Of a stretch of 64,000 bases of DNA, positions 1 to 11,500 are shown in pieces. The position numbers were made by a program, and so were the translations under genes. Under the pieces are notes generated by a model that worked only from the letters and a program-made list of their open reading frames with translations, was not told the DNA's origin and ran no database searches. The DNA is from Chlorocebus sabaeus (taxonomy: Eukaryota; Chordata; Mammalia; Primates; Cercopithecidae), in the NCBI RefSeq assembly GCF_047675955.1, contig NC_132904.1, positions 87,673,447 through 87,737,446 of the forward strand, written 5' to 3'. The first letter of the stretch is position 1. Every line of letters begins with the position of its first letter.

Positions 1-153
1 CATCTGCAAGCCAAGGGCAGATGACTTAGAAGAAACACACCCTGCTGGTTCCTTGATTTTGAAAATCCAGGATCCAGAACAGGATCCAAACTAGGTGGCT
101 TAAGCCACCTAGTTTGTGGCATTTTGTTGTGGCAGGCTTAGCAAACTAATATA
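1..153 (+). mobile_element. MLT1-type MaLR LTR, 3' end
   Basis: The run 'aagccacctagtttgtggca...ttgtggcaggcttagcaaactaata' matches the conserved 3' end of MLT1 LTRs, where a block like 'aagccaccca' precedes 'gcaaactaat'. The upstream 'agaagaaac...accctgc...ccttgatttt' also fits the MLT1 3' half. The element is cut by the window edge, so its 5' half is not visible. The usual AATAAA stretch before 'aagccacc' is replaced by an inverted copy of the downstream sequence, which makes a perfect palindrome at 87-116. Naming rests on remembered consensus. Confidence 0.75.
87..116. repeat. Perfect 30-bp palindrome
   Basis: The left arm 'caaactaggtggctt' (87-101) is the exact reverse complement of the right arm 'aagccacctagtttg' (102-116), with no loop. 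The right arm is ordinary MLT1 sequence; the left arm replaces the expected MLT1 sequence. It looks like a templated inverted copy made by a strand switch during replication or repair, which is an inference. The next base pair outward (86/117) does not match. Confidence 0.95.
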
Positions 154-239
154 GATGTTTAGGTTTTGATTCTAATACATGACAAAAATGTTATAATGTT
201 TTAGGCAGACCTATGGAATGATTTAACAGATACTTTAAG

Positions 240-575
240 TAAGATCACTTAAGCTAGTTAAGTACAGAATGGAGTATAGGGAAGAGGGAGACCTGTTAGG
301 GGGTTGACATTATTAATGGTATGAACAAGAATAGTGTGGTGTAGATACAGGGAAGTGGATATATGAAAATCATATTTTAGAGGTGGAATTGACAGGCCTG
401 CTGCTGAAGGGAGGGGAGGGATGAGAGAAAAGGTAAATCAAGGATCATTTTCTAGTTTCTGTTGGGCACCTGGGTGAATGGTTGTGGGATTTGCTGAAAT
501 GAGGAGTAAGTGAAGAGAATGAGGGGTGTAAGAGCTTTGTTTGGGATATGTTAACTAAAAGACTGGTTCAAAATA
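240..575 (-). mobile_element. L2 LINE fragment
   Basis: Phrases such as 'gaggtggaattgacaggcctg', 'aatcaaggatcattttctag' and 'gggcacctgggtgaatggttgtg' resemble the reverse complement of the L2 open reading frame region. No reading frame survives. This is an ancient mammalian fragment with imprecise borders. Confidence 0.5.
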
Positions 576-2756
576 GATTCTAAGAAAAGAGATGATAAAA
601 ATAAACCTGAAAGGAGATGCTTATGAGGTAAGAACAAAAAACCAAGGGAATCACTCATCATATCTCTTTGTAAAATTGTGATATTTTTTCCATATAACAT
701 TCATTTTAAGTAGATACCCATTTAGTGCTGATGTTCATCTAGAATCTACAAGAATTGGGGAAATTATTTACCTCAAAGCTTAGCTCTTAGGAAAACAAAA
801 TAACCTATCCCTAAGCCATTTCTACTACATAACATACAGGAAATTTGACATAAACATAGTATATTAGCAGTACCAAGTGGAATACTTTACTTGTCTTAGG
901 ATGGTAATATTCATATTTTTAGGTCTTACTAGTATATTAGGTATGCAAATAATTTCTTGTTGATGACAATCTAAGTACATCTTTTACATTTTAGACTAGG
1001 AAGATTTCCTAAAATATAAACACTTCTTGGCATGAAGTTTTCATATTTGATATGTTGAGCAAAGTTTTATGAAGAGCAGTTTATAAATATTTTTAAATGG
1101 CTCTACCTATTTTCACTGAGTGCTTTTCATAATATTTTCACATTCAATGATTCCACTTCAATAACACACTTGACGTTAAATGGTTGCATGAAACTGATGC
1201 ATTTTAACATAACTTCTTATTCTAAGTGCTTGATTTTGTCAAGTTTATTTTCCCCTTATTAAAGTATTTTTCTTCCTGATTATATACTCATGGGAAAATA
1301 CTAAGGAAATGTCTTTCTGTCAAGTGAACAATTTTGTATTTTCTAATCTCAAATTGCAGGGTTGTTTTCACTGCTTCTTTCATTCTGGAAATACATTTTG
1401 CTAAATCTCACTGAGCCCACAATGATGTATAATTTCATTTGCAAGACACAGGTCTCCAAAAGTTATAAACTAGGGAATGCAGAAGATGGAGTTTGATTCT
1501 TCTGATCTCAATGCATTTCATTAATTGTAATAGAAATCCCATGTCCCAATGATTGTCAATTACACCCTTACAAAGAAAATATAAATAGCTAGGCATGTAG
1601 AAGAGAATTCACCTGGATGAATGATCTTTAAAAAATTGTGTCATATGTGAACATATATGATACACAGTGCATATTTTAATTTTCCAACCCATATGTTCAG
1701 GAAGCAAACTATGGACCTCTTGAATAAGCCGGTGTATTGGAAAGTTACATATAAAGTTGTTATTGAATTTAAACATTAGGGTTATTTTTATTGCTGTTTT
1801 ACCTTAAGTCTGTATTACAAATGTGAATAATGATAGGAATGAGCCAGGAGTATCAAAATTTGAAATAATATATTTTTAGTTTATTAGTAGTAAATCATTT
1901 TTTCAAGATTCGGAAGGTAATATATTTTATTATATCTAAAAATTTGGCTAATTTTTAAATTTCATTGGGGTTTTAAATTTAGCCAACAGCATTTATGTTT
2001 TTCTGACTCAGAGACAACAAACATATTGTATGTATGTGTGTTTATGTGTATATTTTACTTTATGGACATTGATAGTATTTAAGAATAAGTAAATATAACA
2101 TGCATACTGCAAGTTGGAAACTAAGAACAAATTCAAGAAGTGATCAGTTATTATTTTAATTTAGAACCCTTTGGGCAGTTTACTCGAGTCAAGAAGTCTA
2201 ATCTGCTTTTTTAAAATCCATCTCTTACCAAATTCACATTTCTACACACCACAACTACCAGATAATGAGTCATCAGAATTTGTTATGTGATCAGATTTAC
2301 ATAAATTTATTTATTTATGTGATCATAAAATTAGAAGTTTAAGAGCAAATGATTATTAGCAAACACGTAAAAATTAATTTAGAAATATGTTTTCATAATT
2401 ACATTAGGTCTCCTAAATACTGGAAATTTACAAAAAGATAAGCAATTGGAGACAATATAGAAAATTTAGGTAACATTGGCATATAGATGTATCACTGATA
2501 ACATTATGTTGTATTACTCTTTGGTCCAACTTTAAAGTCTGTTTTGTAACAATTGTAATATACTCATACTTGTAATAATTATTGTAAAGAGTTTTCCATG
2601 TCATTAAATGTTACTCTGTAATAAATATGTTGATTATAGTCTACTGCATTAAATGAAAGGGTAAATTTTGAAATGATACCCTAATGTAGATTTTATTTTT
2701 CAATCTTTAAATTTTGTTGCAATGAGTAGGCCTGTATCAACATCCTGTACCGTATT
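576..2756. other. No recognisable gene or repeat
   Basis: AT-rich sequence without a long reading frame, RNA gene or repeat that I recognise. It holds only short TTTA/TATG-rich stretches (for example near 2300 and 2030). It may be decayed old repeat or unique intergenic DNA. Confidence 0.6.
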
Positions 2757-2766
2757 TAGATTTTTT

Positions 2767-3328
2767 TATTATTATTATTATTATACTTTGAGTTCTAGGG
2801 TACATGTGCATAACGTGCAGGTTTGTTACATATGTATACTTGTGCCATGTTGGTGTGCTGCAGCCATCAACTCGTCAGCACCCATCAACTCGTCATTTAC
2901 ATCATGTATAACTCCCAGTGCAATCCCTCCCCCCTCCCCCCTCCTATAATAGGCCCCAGTATGTGATGTTCCCCTTCCCGAGTCCAAGTGATCTCATTGT
3001 TCAGTTCCCACCTATGAGTGAGAACATGCGGTGTTTGGTTTTCTGTTCTTGTGATAGTTTGCTAAGAATGATGGTTTCCAGCTGCATCCATGTCCCTACA
3101 AAGAACACAAACTCATCCTTTTTTATGGCTGCATAGTATTCCATGGTGTATATGTGCCACATTTTCTTAATCCAGTCTGTCACTGATGGACATTTGGGTT
3201 GATTCCAAGTCTTTGCTATTGTGAATAGTGCCGCAATAAACATACGTGTGCATGTGTCTTTATAGCAGCATGATTTATAATCCTTTGGGTATATACCCAG
3301 TAATGGGATGGCTGGGTCATATGGTACA
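2767..3328 (-). mobile_element. L1PA LINE-1, 5'-truncated 3' end
   Basis: The T-rich run at 2761 is the reversed A-tail. It is followed by the reversed L1PA 3'UTR, including a C-rich tract near 2925-2944 that is the complement of the L1 3'UTR polypurine tract. The minus-strand frame from about 3330 to 3001 encodes the ORF2 C-terminus (motifs DPAIPLLGIYPKDYKSCC, WHIYTMEYYAAIKKDEF, FSLIGGN) and ends at the normal ORF2 stop. Only about 0.56 kb of the element remains. A 10-bp repeat, 'tagatttttt', sits at 2757-2766 and 3329-3338 and is the likely target-site duplication. The 3'UTR shares the tandem 18-bp duplication seen in the larger L1PA, so both belong to similar older L1PA subfamilies. Confidence 0.92.
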
Positions 3329-3338
3329 TAGATTTTTT

Positions 3339-6300
3339 GTCTCATGATTTATCTTAAAAAGTGACCAACCATGAATTGTTAAATAATTACAATTTCTGAA
3401 ATATTGTCAAATTCCCTTTAAGTAGTCTGTATCAATTTACAGTCTAGTCAGTCATATACAATAAAGCCTATTTTTATTGTGCTGCATTTAATAAATTAAA
3501 CACACTCAGGAAAACTACAATATACACTAAAATTGAGCCATAATATATCATGTTCTCTTCTGTCAAATCAGCATGTTTTTGTAGTTTCATACAAATGGAG
3601 CTCATCATTTTCTCTTGTATTTACAGAATTAAACTATGGCATTTGAATTATGAGTACATATATAATATTTTTAACTTATTTCTTCAACTTTAATATCCTT
3701 TTGGGTATAGTTTTGTGTTGGATATTGTGTTCTCAATTTTGTAATACAGCAGGAGATACTAGATATTATGCTTAGCTTGAAGAAATCAATTTCTACTCTC
3801 TATGAATAATACTTTATCATCTTGTACATTTTTGGTTATTCTTGCTTTTGTTAGATATTCTGATTCTGTTTCTTAAAGATTCACAGTAGGAAAGCTTACA
3901 GACTTTGGTACTACACAAGATTTCATCCTAGAGTGTAATGTAACATCAATAAAAAATTAGCTACCTCTGATTTAGCAATTTCAAGATAATTTCAGTTTTC
4001 CTATTCATTTGTTGAGAAAGCTTAAACTTCAGCAATTACAGAAACAGTTTCTTTCTCTGTAGATTGGGTGGTTAAAATAATGTACAGCTAATAAATGCCG
4101 CATTTGAAAATAATTCTATGCATTATCTTCCCCAGTCTTTGGACCAATAAACACATCATTCTAACAGGTAGTCATTCATTTTAGTATGTTTTGTTTTGTT
4201 TTGTCTTTACACTGAAATAGCCCACTTTACTCTTAGGCAGAACAGTTAGAAAACTTTTTCACTTTGTACCTAAACTTCCTTTTAACATATACTCATCAGA
4301 TTATGCTATTTTTGCTTCCACATAAGAGGATGTCAGATAAATGAAACTATTTTGTACCCCCTTCAGCCTTTCTTTTCAGACATAAAATCTTCAAGTCTTT
4401 TTTGCCACAGGGTGTGCCTTCTCAGTTCTTTTATCATATTACCCTCCTCTGCACATATTGTATTAGCTCATTGAGTCCTCATTAATAGATGTGTCAGAAT
4501 GAAATTACAGGAGATTAAGATGCACCTACGTGTCTGCTGATCGCGTATCGTTAGGAATGTTGTTTTAAAGTCAGAACTTGTCAATTCAAACTAAATTGTA
4601 TCCGGTGGAGTTTTGTCTGTAACAATCCTGAGTAAATGGTCGGGACTGCCTTCATTTTTAATTAAGACAGTCTCTTATACCCAAATGGGTGGCTATGAAA
4701 AGATTATAGAAATAGGAAGTAAAATATTTAGAACATGCATAAATAAATTGAGAACCTCATAAGAAAGTGTTGCTTTATCAAAGAAGGCAGATGATTCAGC
4801 CAAGTCAGCTGGATTTTACCAATTGACTCATTTATTAAATCATAACATTTTGTCATCACCAAGGTGGCAAGTGTACACTTACAACATTCGGAGATATAAG
4901 CTATGAATGTCTTAAGAAGTTTCCAATTCACATTTCTTGTAAAAGAAAGGTAGTTTTATTGATGGTAGTCTTTTTTATTTCATTTAGCCTTTAACCATGA
5001 TACCAGACAACACTTCCTTAAAAAACTACCTCACCCACTGGATTTCTATTCTAAAAGCATATAGTGGCCAATCAGTCACCATTTATTGGTGAGTTAAATC
5101 TGAAATACCTCAGTTTGGTGCTTTATAGTCTAAATCAGTTCTTGCTTTCTACTCAACCAAAGTTATTAGTGCTTGCTATCACTGCTAGTAGGAAAGCCAT
5201 ACTTAGAATCCACGCCTTTCCTTGAATGCCAGAGTAGTGCCTAGAAGCAAGAAACCAATACAGACTATAGAAAATTGTAACTGTTAGCAGCAAGATTCCC
5301 ACTGGCATCTTGACTATAGCAACTGAGTGTCTCAAGTCCAATTTACACTTTTTCAACTGTACTCTCTTACCTGTTGCATCATGCATTCCCTGGTCAGAGT
5401 CATCTCATCTACGTAATGACCTCAAATCAGTTTCAAGCATGGAAGAAATGCCAAGACAGGTGAAAAAAGTGAGACTTCAAATGTAATTTTTATTTTTAAT
5501 TTAAAAGCTTTTGTTCTCACAGTCACGCTAGGTCAAACTTTGTGTTAATCTAGCATATTTTTATGTTCCTGCACTGTGTATAGAAGCTGTAAATATCTTC
5601 CAGTTGATCTTGAATACTTCTAAGAGCTTGACACCAAGAATCACACAATTTCCATAAATTACAACAATCCCACTTCTAAGTATATGCAAACGTGCACGCG
5701 CACACACACTCTTCTATGTTGCCGGATTCCATGGTATGGCCTTCCTGCCACCTTCTACTTGAAACTTCAGAGTTATCACTGAATTACCCTCTTCTCCCTC
5801 AGATACCAGTAATTTACCACAGCAAGTTGGATCTGCCTGCTTAACCTCTTCAATGCTTATTTATAGGATTTATTTAATATTTTAATTTATATTCCTTAAA
5901 CGTACCAAGTACTACACAAATGGCATATATAAACATATATGAATCCCTGACTCTCTATGTCTATTTAAGACTGATTTCCCATTCATAATGACTAAATCTG
6001 TAGTAGGTTTGCACTTCAGCAGTGTAGTTGGCAAAATACAATAAACATATATATTAACCTTTGGATCAAAAACTATTTATTTTGAACCTAGAGGCCCTTG
6101 CTCCATTCAGACTCAAGGAATTCAAATTTAGTGGATTACTGAAGTATAATAATTCTGTCTGTGACTGTAATAAAGTCATTCATTTGCCTTACTCTAACAA
6201 AATTTACTAAATTTCTGTTGAAGTAAAGTTTATCTTTTCTAAAGCAGGCTGAAAATCATGAAGGTCAATTCAATGCATACATGTTTACTTGTGCTACAGT

Positions 6301-6425
6301 TAAAATGTATTGTACTAAAAAAACTACTTAAGTCAATTCTCTCAAGTTATTTACATATGAATCCTTTTTATATTTCTATATTTGTAAATTGCACACACAA
6401 CCTAGAATTAAAGAGAAAGCAATTT
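3339..6425. other. No recognisable gene or repeat
   Basis: About 3.1 kb of AT-rich sequence separates the L1PA 3' fragment from the near full-length L1PA. It contains a short TTTTG repeat near 4190 and a CA run near 5700. The small open frames have no family motif. I see no exon-like or RNA-like structure. Confidence 0.6.
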
Positions 6426-6441
6426 GAAAATCTCAATCTTT
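6426..6441. repeat. Target-site duplication, left copy (L1PA)
   Basis: 'gaaaatctcaatcttt' matches 12634-12649 exactly (16 bp). The left border reads TTT/GAAAA, a reasonable variant of the L1 endonuclease site. The pair defines the insertion borders of the L1PA element. Confidence 0.97.
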
Positions 6442-6835
6442 AGCAAGATGGCCGAATAGGAACAGCTCCAGTCTCCAACTCCCAGCGCGAGCTACACAGA
6501 AGACCAGTGATTTCTGCATTTTCAACTGAGGTACTGGGGTCATCTCACTAGGGAGTGCTGGACAATTGGTGCTGGTTACGTGCTGCAGCCCGACCAGCCA
6601 GAGCTGAAGGAGGGCGAGGCATCGCCTCACCTGGGAAGCCCAAGGGGGAAGGGAATCCCTTTTCCTAGCCAGGGGAACTGAGACACACAACAACTGGAAA
6701 ATCGGGTAACTCCCACCCCAATACTGGGCTTTAAGCAAACGGGCACACCAGGAGATTATACCCCACACCTGGCTGGTAGGGTCCCACACCCACGGAGCCT
6801 CCCTCATTGCTAGCACAGCAGTCTGTGATCTAACC

Positions 6836-6874
6836 TCAAGGCAGCAGCGAGGCTGGGGGAGGGGCGCCCACCAT
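6836..6874 (-). pseudogene. L1 ORF0 remnant, stop at codon 13
   Basis: Primate L1s carry a short antisense reading frame, ORF0, in the 5'UTR. The expected start codon is here (complement of 6872-6874) and the frame begins M-V-G-A-P-P-P-A-S-L-L-P. A TGA (complement of 6836-6838) then ends it after twelve codons, where young L1s continue to about 70. The identification rests on position and the GAPPPAS motif. Confidence 0.65.
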
Positions 6875-7210
6875 TGCTGAGGCTTAAGTAGGTAAACAAA
6901 GCCACTGGGAAGCTCGAACTGGGTGGAGCTCACAGCAGCTCAAGGAAACCTGCCTGTCTCTGTAGACTCCACCTCTGGGGACAGGGCACAGCTAAACAAC
7001 AACAACAAAAAAAGCAGCAGAAACCTCTGTAGACGCAAACGACTTTGTCTGACAGCTCTGAAGAGAGCAGTGGATCTCCCAACACGGAGGTTGAGATCTG
7101 AGAAGGGACAGACTCCCTGCTCAAGTGGGTCCCTCACCCCTGAGTAGCCTAACTGGGAGACATCCCCCACTAGGGGCAGTCTGACACCCCACACCTCACA
7201 GGGTGGAGTA

Positions 7211-7340
7211 CACCCCTGAGAGGAAGCTTCCAAAGTAAGAATCAGACAGGTACACTCGCTGTTCAGCAATATTCTATCTTCTGCAGCCTCTGCTGCTGAT
7301 ACCCAGGCAAACAGGGTCTGGAGTGGACCTCAAGCAATCT
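7211..7340 (+). other. Extra ~130-bp block kept in L1PA 5'UTR
   Basis: Compared with the youngest human L1 5'UTR, about 130 bases are additional between 'gggtggagta' and 'ccaacagacc'. Size and position fit the 129-bp segment bound by the KRAB zinc finger ZNF93, which was lost during the L1PA3 era. Identity is inferred from the remembered young consensus; binding was not tested. Confidence 0.75.
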
Positions 7341-7467
7341 CCAACAGACCTACAGCCGAGGGTCCTGACTGTTAGAAGGAAAACTATCAAACAGGAAGGA
7401 CACCTACACCAAAACCCCATCAGTACGTCACCATCATCAAAGACCGGAGGCAGATAAAACCACAAAG

Positions 7468-8540
7468 ATAGGGAAAAAGCAGGGCAGAAAAGCTGGAAAT
7501 TCAAAAAATAAGAGCGCATCTCCCCCTGCAAAGGAGCGCAGCTCATCGCCAGCAACGGATCAAAGCTGGACGGAGAATGACTTTGATGAGATGAGAGGAG
7601 AAGGCTTCAATCCATCAAACTTCTCAGAGCTAAAGGAGGAATTACGTACCCAGCGCAAAGAAACTAAAAATCTTGAAAAAAGAGTGGAAGAATTGATAGC
7701 TAGAGTAATTAATACAGAGAAGGTCATAAAAGAAATGGCAGAGATGAAAACCATGACACGAGAAATACATGACAAATGCACAAGCTTCAGTAACCGACTA
7801 GATCAACTGGAAGAAAGAGTATCAGCAATTGAGGATCAAATGAATGAAATGAAGCAAGAAGAGAAACCAAAAGAAAAAAGAAGAAAAAGAAATGAACAAA
7901 GCCTGCAAGAAGTATGGGATTATGTAAAAAGACCAAATCTACGTCTGATTGGGGTGCCTGAAAGTGAGGGGGAAAATGGAACCAAGTTGGAAAACACTCT
8001 TCAGGATATCATCCAGGAGAACTTCCCAACCTAGTAGGGCAGGCCAACATTCAAATTCAGGAAATACAGAGAATGCCACAAAGATACTCCTCGAGAAGAG
8101 CAACTCCAAGACACATAATTGCCAGATTCACCAAAGTTGACATGATGGAAAAAATCTTAAGGGCAGCCAGAGAGAAAGGTAGAGTTACCCACAAAGGGAA
8201 GCCCATCAGACTAACAGCAGATCTCTCGGCAGAAACTCTTCAAAAAAGAAGAGAGTGGGGGCTAATATTCAACATTCTTAAAGAAAAGAATTTTCAACCC
8301 AGAATTTCATATCCAGCCAAACTAAGTTTCATAAGTGAAGGAGAAATAAAATCCTTTACGGATAAGCAAATGCTTAGAGATTTTGTCACCACCAAGCCTG
8401 CCTTACAAGAGACCCTGAAGGAAGCACTAAACATGGAAAGGAACAACTGGTACCAGCCATTGCAAAAACATGCCAAAAATGTAAAGACCATCGAGGCTAG
8501 GAAGAAACTGCATCAACTAACGAGCAAAATAACCAGTTAA
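7468..8540 (+). pseudogene. L1 ORF1 (ORF1p), inactivated
   Basis: ORF1p is the RNA-binding chaperone that coats L1 RNA. Three changes are visible. First, the normal start ATG is ATA at 7468-7470; the next in-frame ATG is at 7591, removing 41 codons. Second, one C is missing in the 'aacttcccaacc' stretch near 8025-8031, giving an immediate stop (TAG 8032-8034); the reading resumes in another frame and runs to 8540. Third, an extra A in the 'gccaaaaatg' run near 8471 skips the usual stop and adds about 20 residues. The coiled-coil part (VEELIARVINTEK, LDQLEERVSAIEDQMNEMK), the RRM (KRPNLRLIGVPES) and the C-terminal domain (SAETLQKRREWG, NFQPRISYPAKLSFI) are all recognisable. The third change could be a subfamily trait. 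Confidence 0.93.
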
Positions 8541-8547
8541 TATCATA

Positions 8548-11500
8548 ATGGCAGGATCAAGTTCACACATAACAATCTTAACCTTAAATGTAAATGGACT
8601 AAATGCTCCAATTAAAAGATACAGACTGGCAAACTGGATAAAGAGTCAAGACCCATCAGTCTGCTGTATTCAGGAGACCCATCTCACATGCAGAGACATA
8701 CATAGGCTCAAAATAAAGGGATGGAGGAAGATTTACCAAGCAAATGGAGAACAAAAAAAAGCAGGGGTTGCAATACTAGTCTCTGATAAAACAGACGTTA
8801 AACCATCAAAGATCAAGAGAGACAAAGAAGGCCATTACATAATGGTAAAGGGATCAATTCAACAGGAAGAGCTAACTATCCTAAATATATATGCACCCAA
8901 TACAGGAGCACCCAGATTCATAAAGCAAGTCCTTAGAGACTTACAAAGAGACTTAGACTCCCATACAATAATAATGGGAGACTTCAACACCCCACTGTCA
9001 ACATTAGACAGATCTATGAAACAGAAAGTTAACAAGGATATCCAGGAATTGAACTCATCTCTGCAGCAAGCAGACCTAATAGACATCTACAGAACTCTCC
9101 ACCCCAAATCAACAGAATATACATTCTTCTCGGCACCACATCGCACTTATTCCAAAATTGACTACATAATTGGAAGTAAGGCACTGCTCAGCAAATGGAC
9201 AAGAACAGAAATTATAACAAACTGTCTCTCAGACCACAGTGCAATCAAACTAGAACTCAGGACTAAGAAACTCAATCCAAACCGCTCAATTACATGGAAA
9301 CTGAACAACCTGCTCCTGAATGACTACTGGGTACATAACGAAATGAAGGCAGAAATAAAGATGTTCTTTGAAACCAATAAGAACAAAGATACAACATACT
9401 AGAATCTCTGGGACACATTTAAACAGTGTGTAGAGGGAAATTTATAGCACTAAATGCCCACAAGAGAAAGCAGGAAAGATCTAAAATTGACACTCTAACA
9501 TCACAATTGAAAGAACTAGAGAAGCAAGAGCAAACACATTCCAAAGCTAGCAGAAGGCAAGAGATAACTAAGATCAGAGGAGAACTGAAGGAGATAGAGA
9601 CACAAAAAACACTCCAAAAAATCAATGAATCCAGGAGTTGGTTTTTTGAAAAGATCAACAAAATTGACAGACCACTAGCAAGATTAACAAAGAAGAAAAG
9701 AGAGAAAAATCAAACAGATGAAATAAAAAATGATAAAGGGGATATCACCACCGAACCCACAGAAATACAAACTACCATCAGAGAATACTATAAACACCTC
9801 TACGCAAATAAACTAAATAATCTAGAAGAAATGGATAATTTCCTGGACACATACACTCTTCCAAGGCTAACCCAGGAAAAAGTTGAATCCCTGAACAGAC
9901 CAATAGCAGGCTCTGAAATTGAGGCAATGATTAATAGCCTACCAACCAAAAAAAGTCCAGGACCAGATGGATTCACAGCTGAATTCTACCAGAGGTACAA
10001 GGAGGAGCTGGTACCATTCCTTCTGAAACTATTCCAATCAATAGAAAAAGAGGGAATCCTCCCTAACTCATTTTATGAGGCCAACATCATCCTGATACCA
10101 AAGCCTGGCAGAGACACAACAAAAAAAGAGAATTTTAGACCAATATCCCTGATGAACATTGATGCAAAAATCCTCAATAAAATACTGGCAAACCGGATTC
10201 AGCAGCACATCAAAAAGCTTATCCACCATGATCAAGTGGGCTTCATCCCTGGGATGCAAGGCTGGATCAACATTAGCAAATCAAAAAACATAATCCAGCA
10301 TATAAACAGAACCAAAGACAAGAACCACATCATTATCTCAATAGATGCAGAAAAGGCTTTTGACAAAATTCAACAGCCCTTCATGCTAAAAACGCTCAAT
10401 AAATTTGGTATTGATGGAACGTACCTCAAAATAATAAGAGCTATTTATGACAAACCCACAGCCAATATCATACTGAATGGGCAAAAACTGGAAAAATTCC
10501 CTTTGAAAACTGGCACAAGACAGGGATGCCCTCTCTCACCACTCCTATTCAACATAGTGTTGGAAGTTCTGGCTAAGGCAATCAGGCAAGAGAAAGAAAT
10601 CAAGGGGATTCAGTTAGGAAAAGAAGAAGTCAAATTGTCCCTGTTTGCAGATGACATGATTGTATATGTAGAAAACCCCATTGTCTCAGCCCAAAATCTC
10701 CTTAAGCTGATAAGCAACTTCAGCAAAGTCTCAGGATACAAAATTAATGTGCAAAAATCACAAGCATTCTTATACACCAGTAACAGACAAACAGAGAGCC
10801 AAATCATGAATGAACTTCCATTCACAATAGCTTCAAAGAGAATAAAATACCTAGGAATCCAACTTACAAGGGATGTAAAAGACCTCTTCAAGGAGAACTA
10901 CAAACCACTGCTCAGTGAAATCAAAGAGGACACAAACAAATGGAAGAACATACCATGCTCATGGATAGGAAGAATCAATATCGTGAAAATGGCCATACTG
11001 CCCAAGGTTATTTATAGATTCAATGCCATCCCCATCAAGCTACCAATGAGTTTCTTCACAGAATTGGAAAAAACTGCTTTAAAGTTCATATGGAACCAAA
11101 AAAGAGCCCGCATCTCCAAGACAATCCTAAGTCAAAAGAACAAAGCTGGAGGCATCACGCTACCTGACTTCAAACTATACTACAAGGCTACAGTAACCAA
11201 AACAGCATGGTACTGGTACCAAAACAGAGATATAGACCAATGGAACAGAACAGAGTCCTCAGAAATAATACCACACATCTACAGCCATCTGATCTTTGAC
11301 AAACCTGAGAGAAACAAGAAATGGGGAAAGGATTCCCTATTTAATAAATGGTGCTGGGAAAATTGGCTAGCCATAAGTAGAAAGCTGAAACTGGATCCTT
11401 TCCTTACTCCTTATACAAAAATTAATTCAAGATGGATTAGAGACTTAAATGTTAGGCCTAACACCATAAAAACCCTAGAAGAAAACCCAGGTAGTACCAT

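Larger units (their letters stand above)
6442..7467 (+). promoter_or_regulatory. L1PA 5'UTR and internal promoter
   Basis: The region matches the L1PA 5'UTR along its length. A 'caagatggccg' at 6444-6454 is the position and sequence of the known YY1 site that fixes the L1 transcription start. The length of about 1,026 bp exceeds the roughly 0.9 kb of the youngest L1s because of an additional block at 7211-7340. Many CpGs have decayed. In young L1s this region also carries an antisense promoter; activity of this copy is unknown. Confidence 0.88.

Noticed and set aside
5153..5386. 77-residue minus-strand frame with a hydrophobic middle
   Set aside because: A possible membrane-like stretch, but isolated and without family similarity; likely chance.
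6433..6933. 166-residue minus-strand frame in the L1 5'UTR
   Set aside because: It is in a different frame from ORF0 and results from GC-rich antisense sequence with few stops; no known product.
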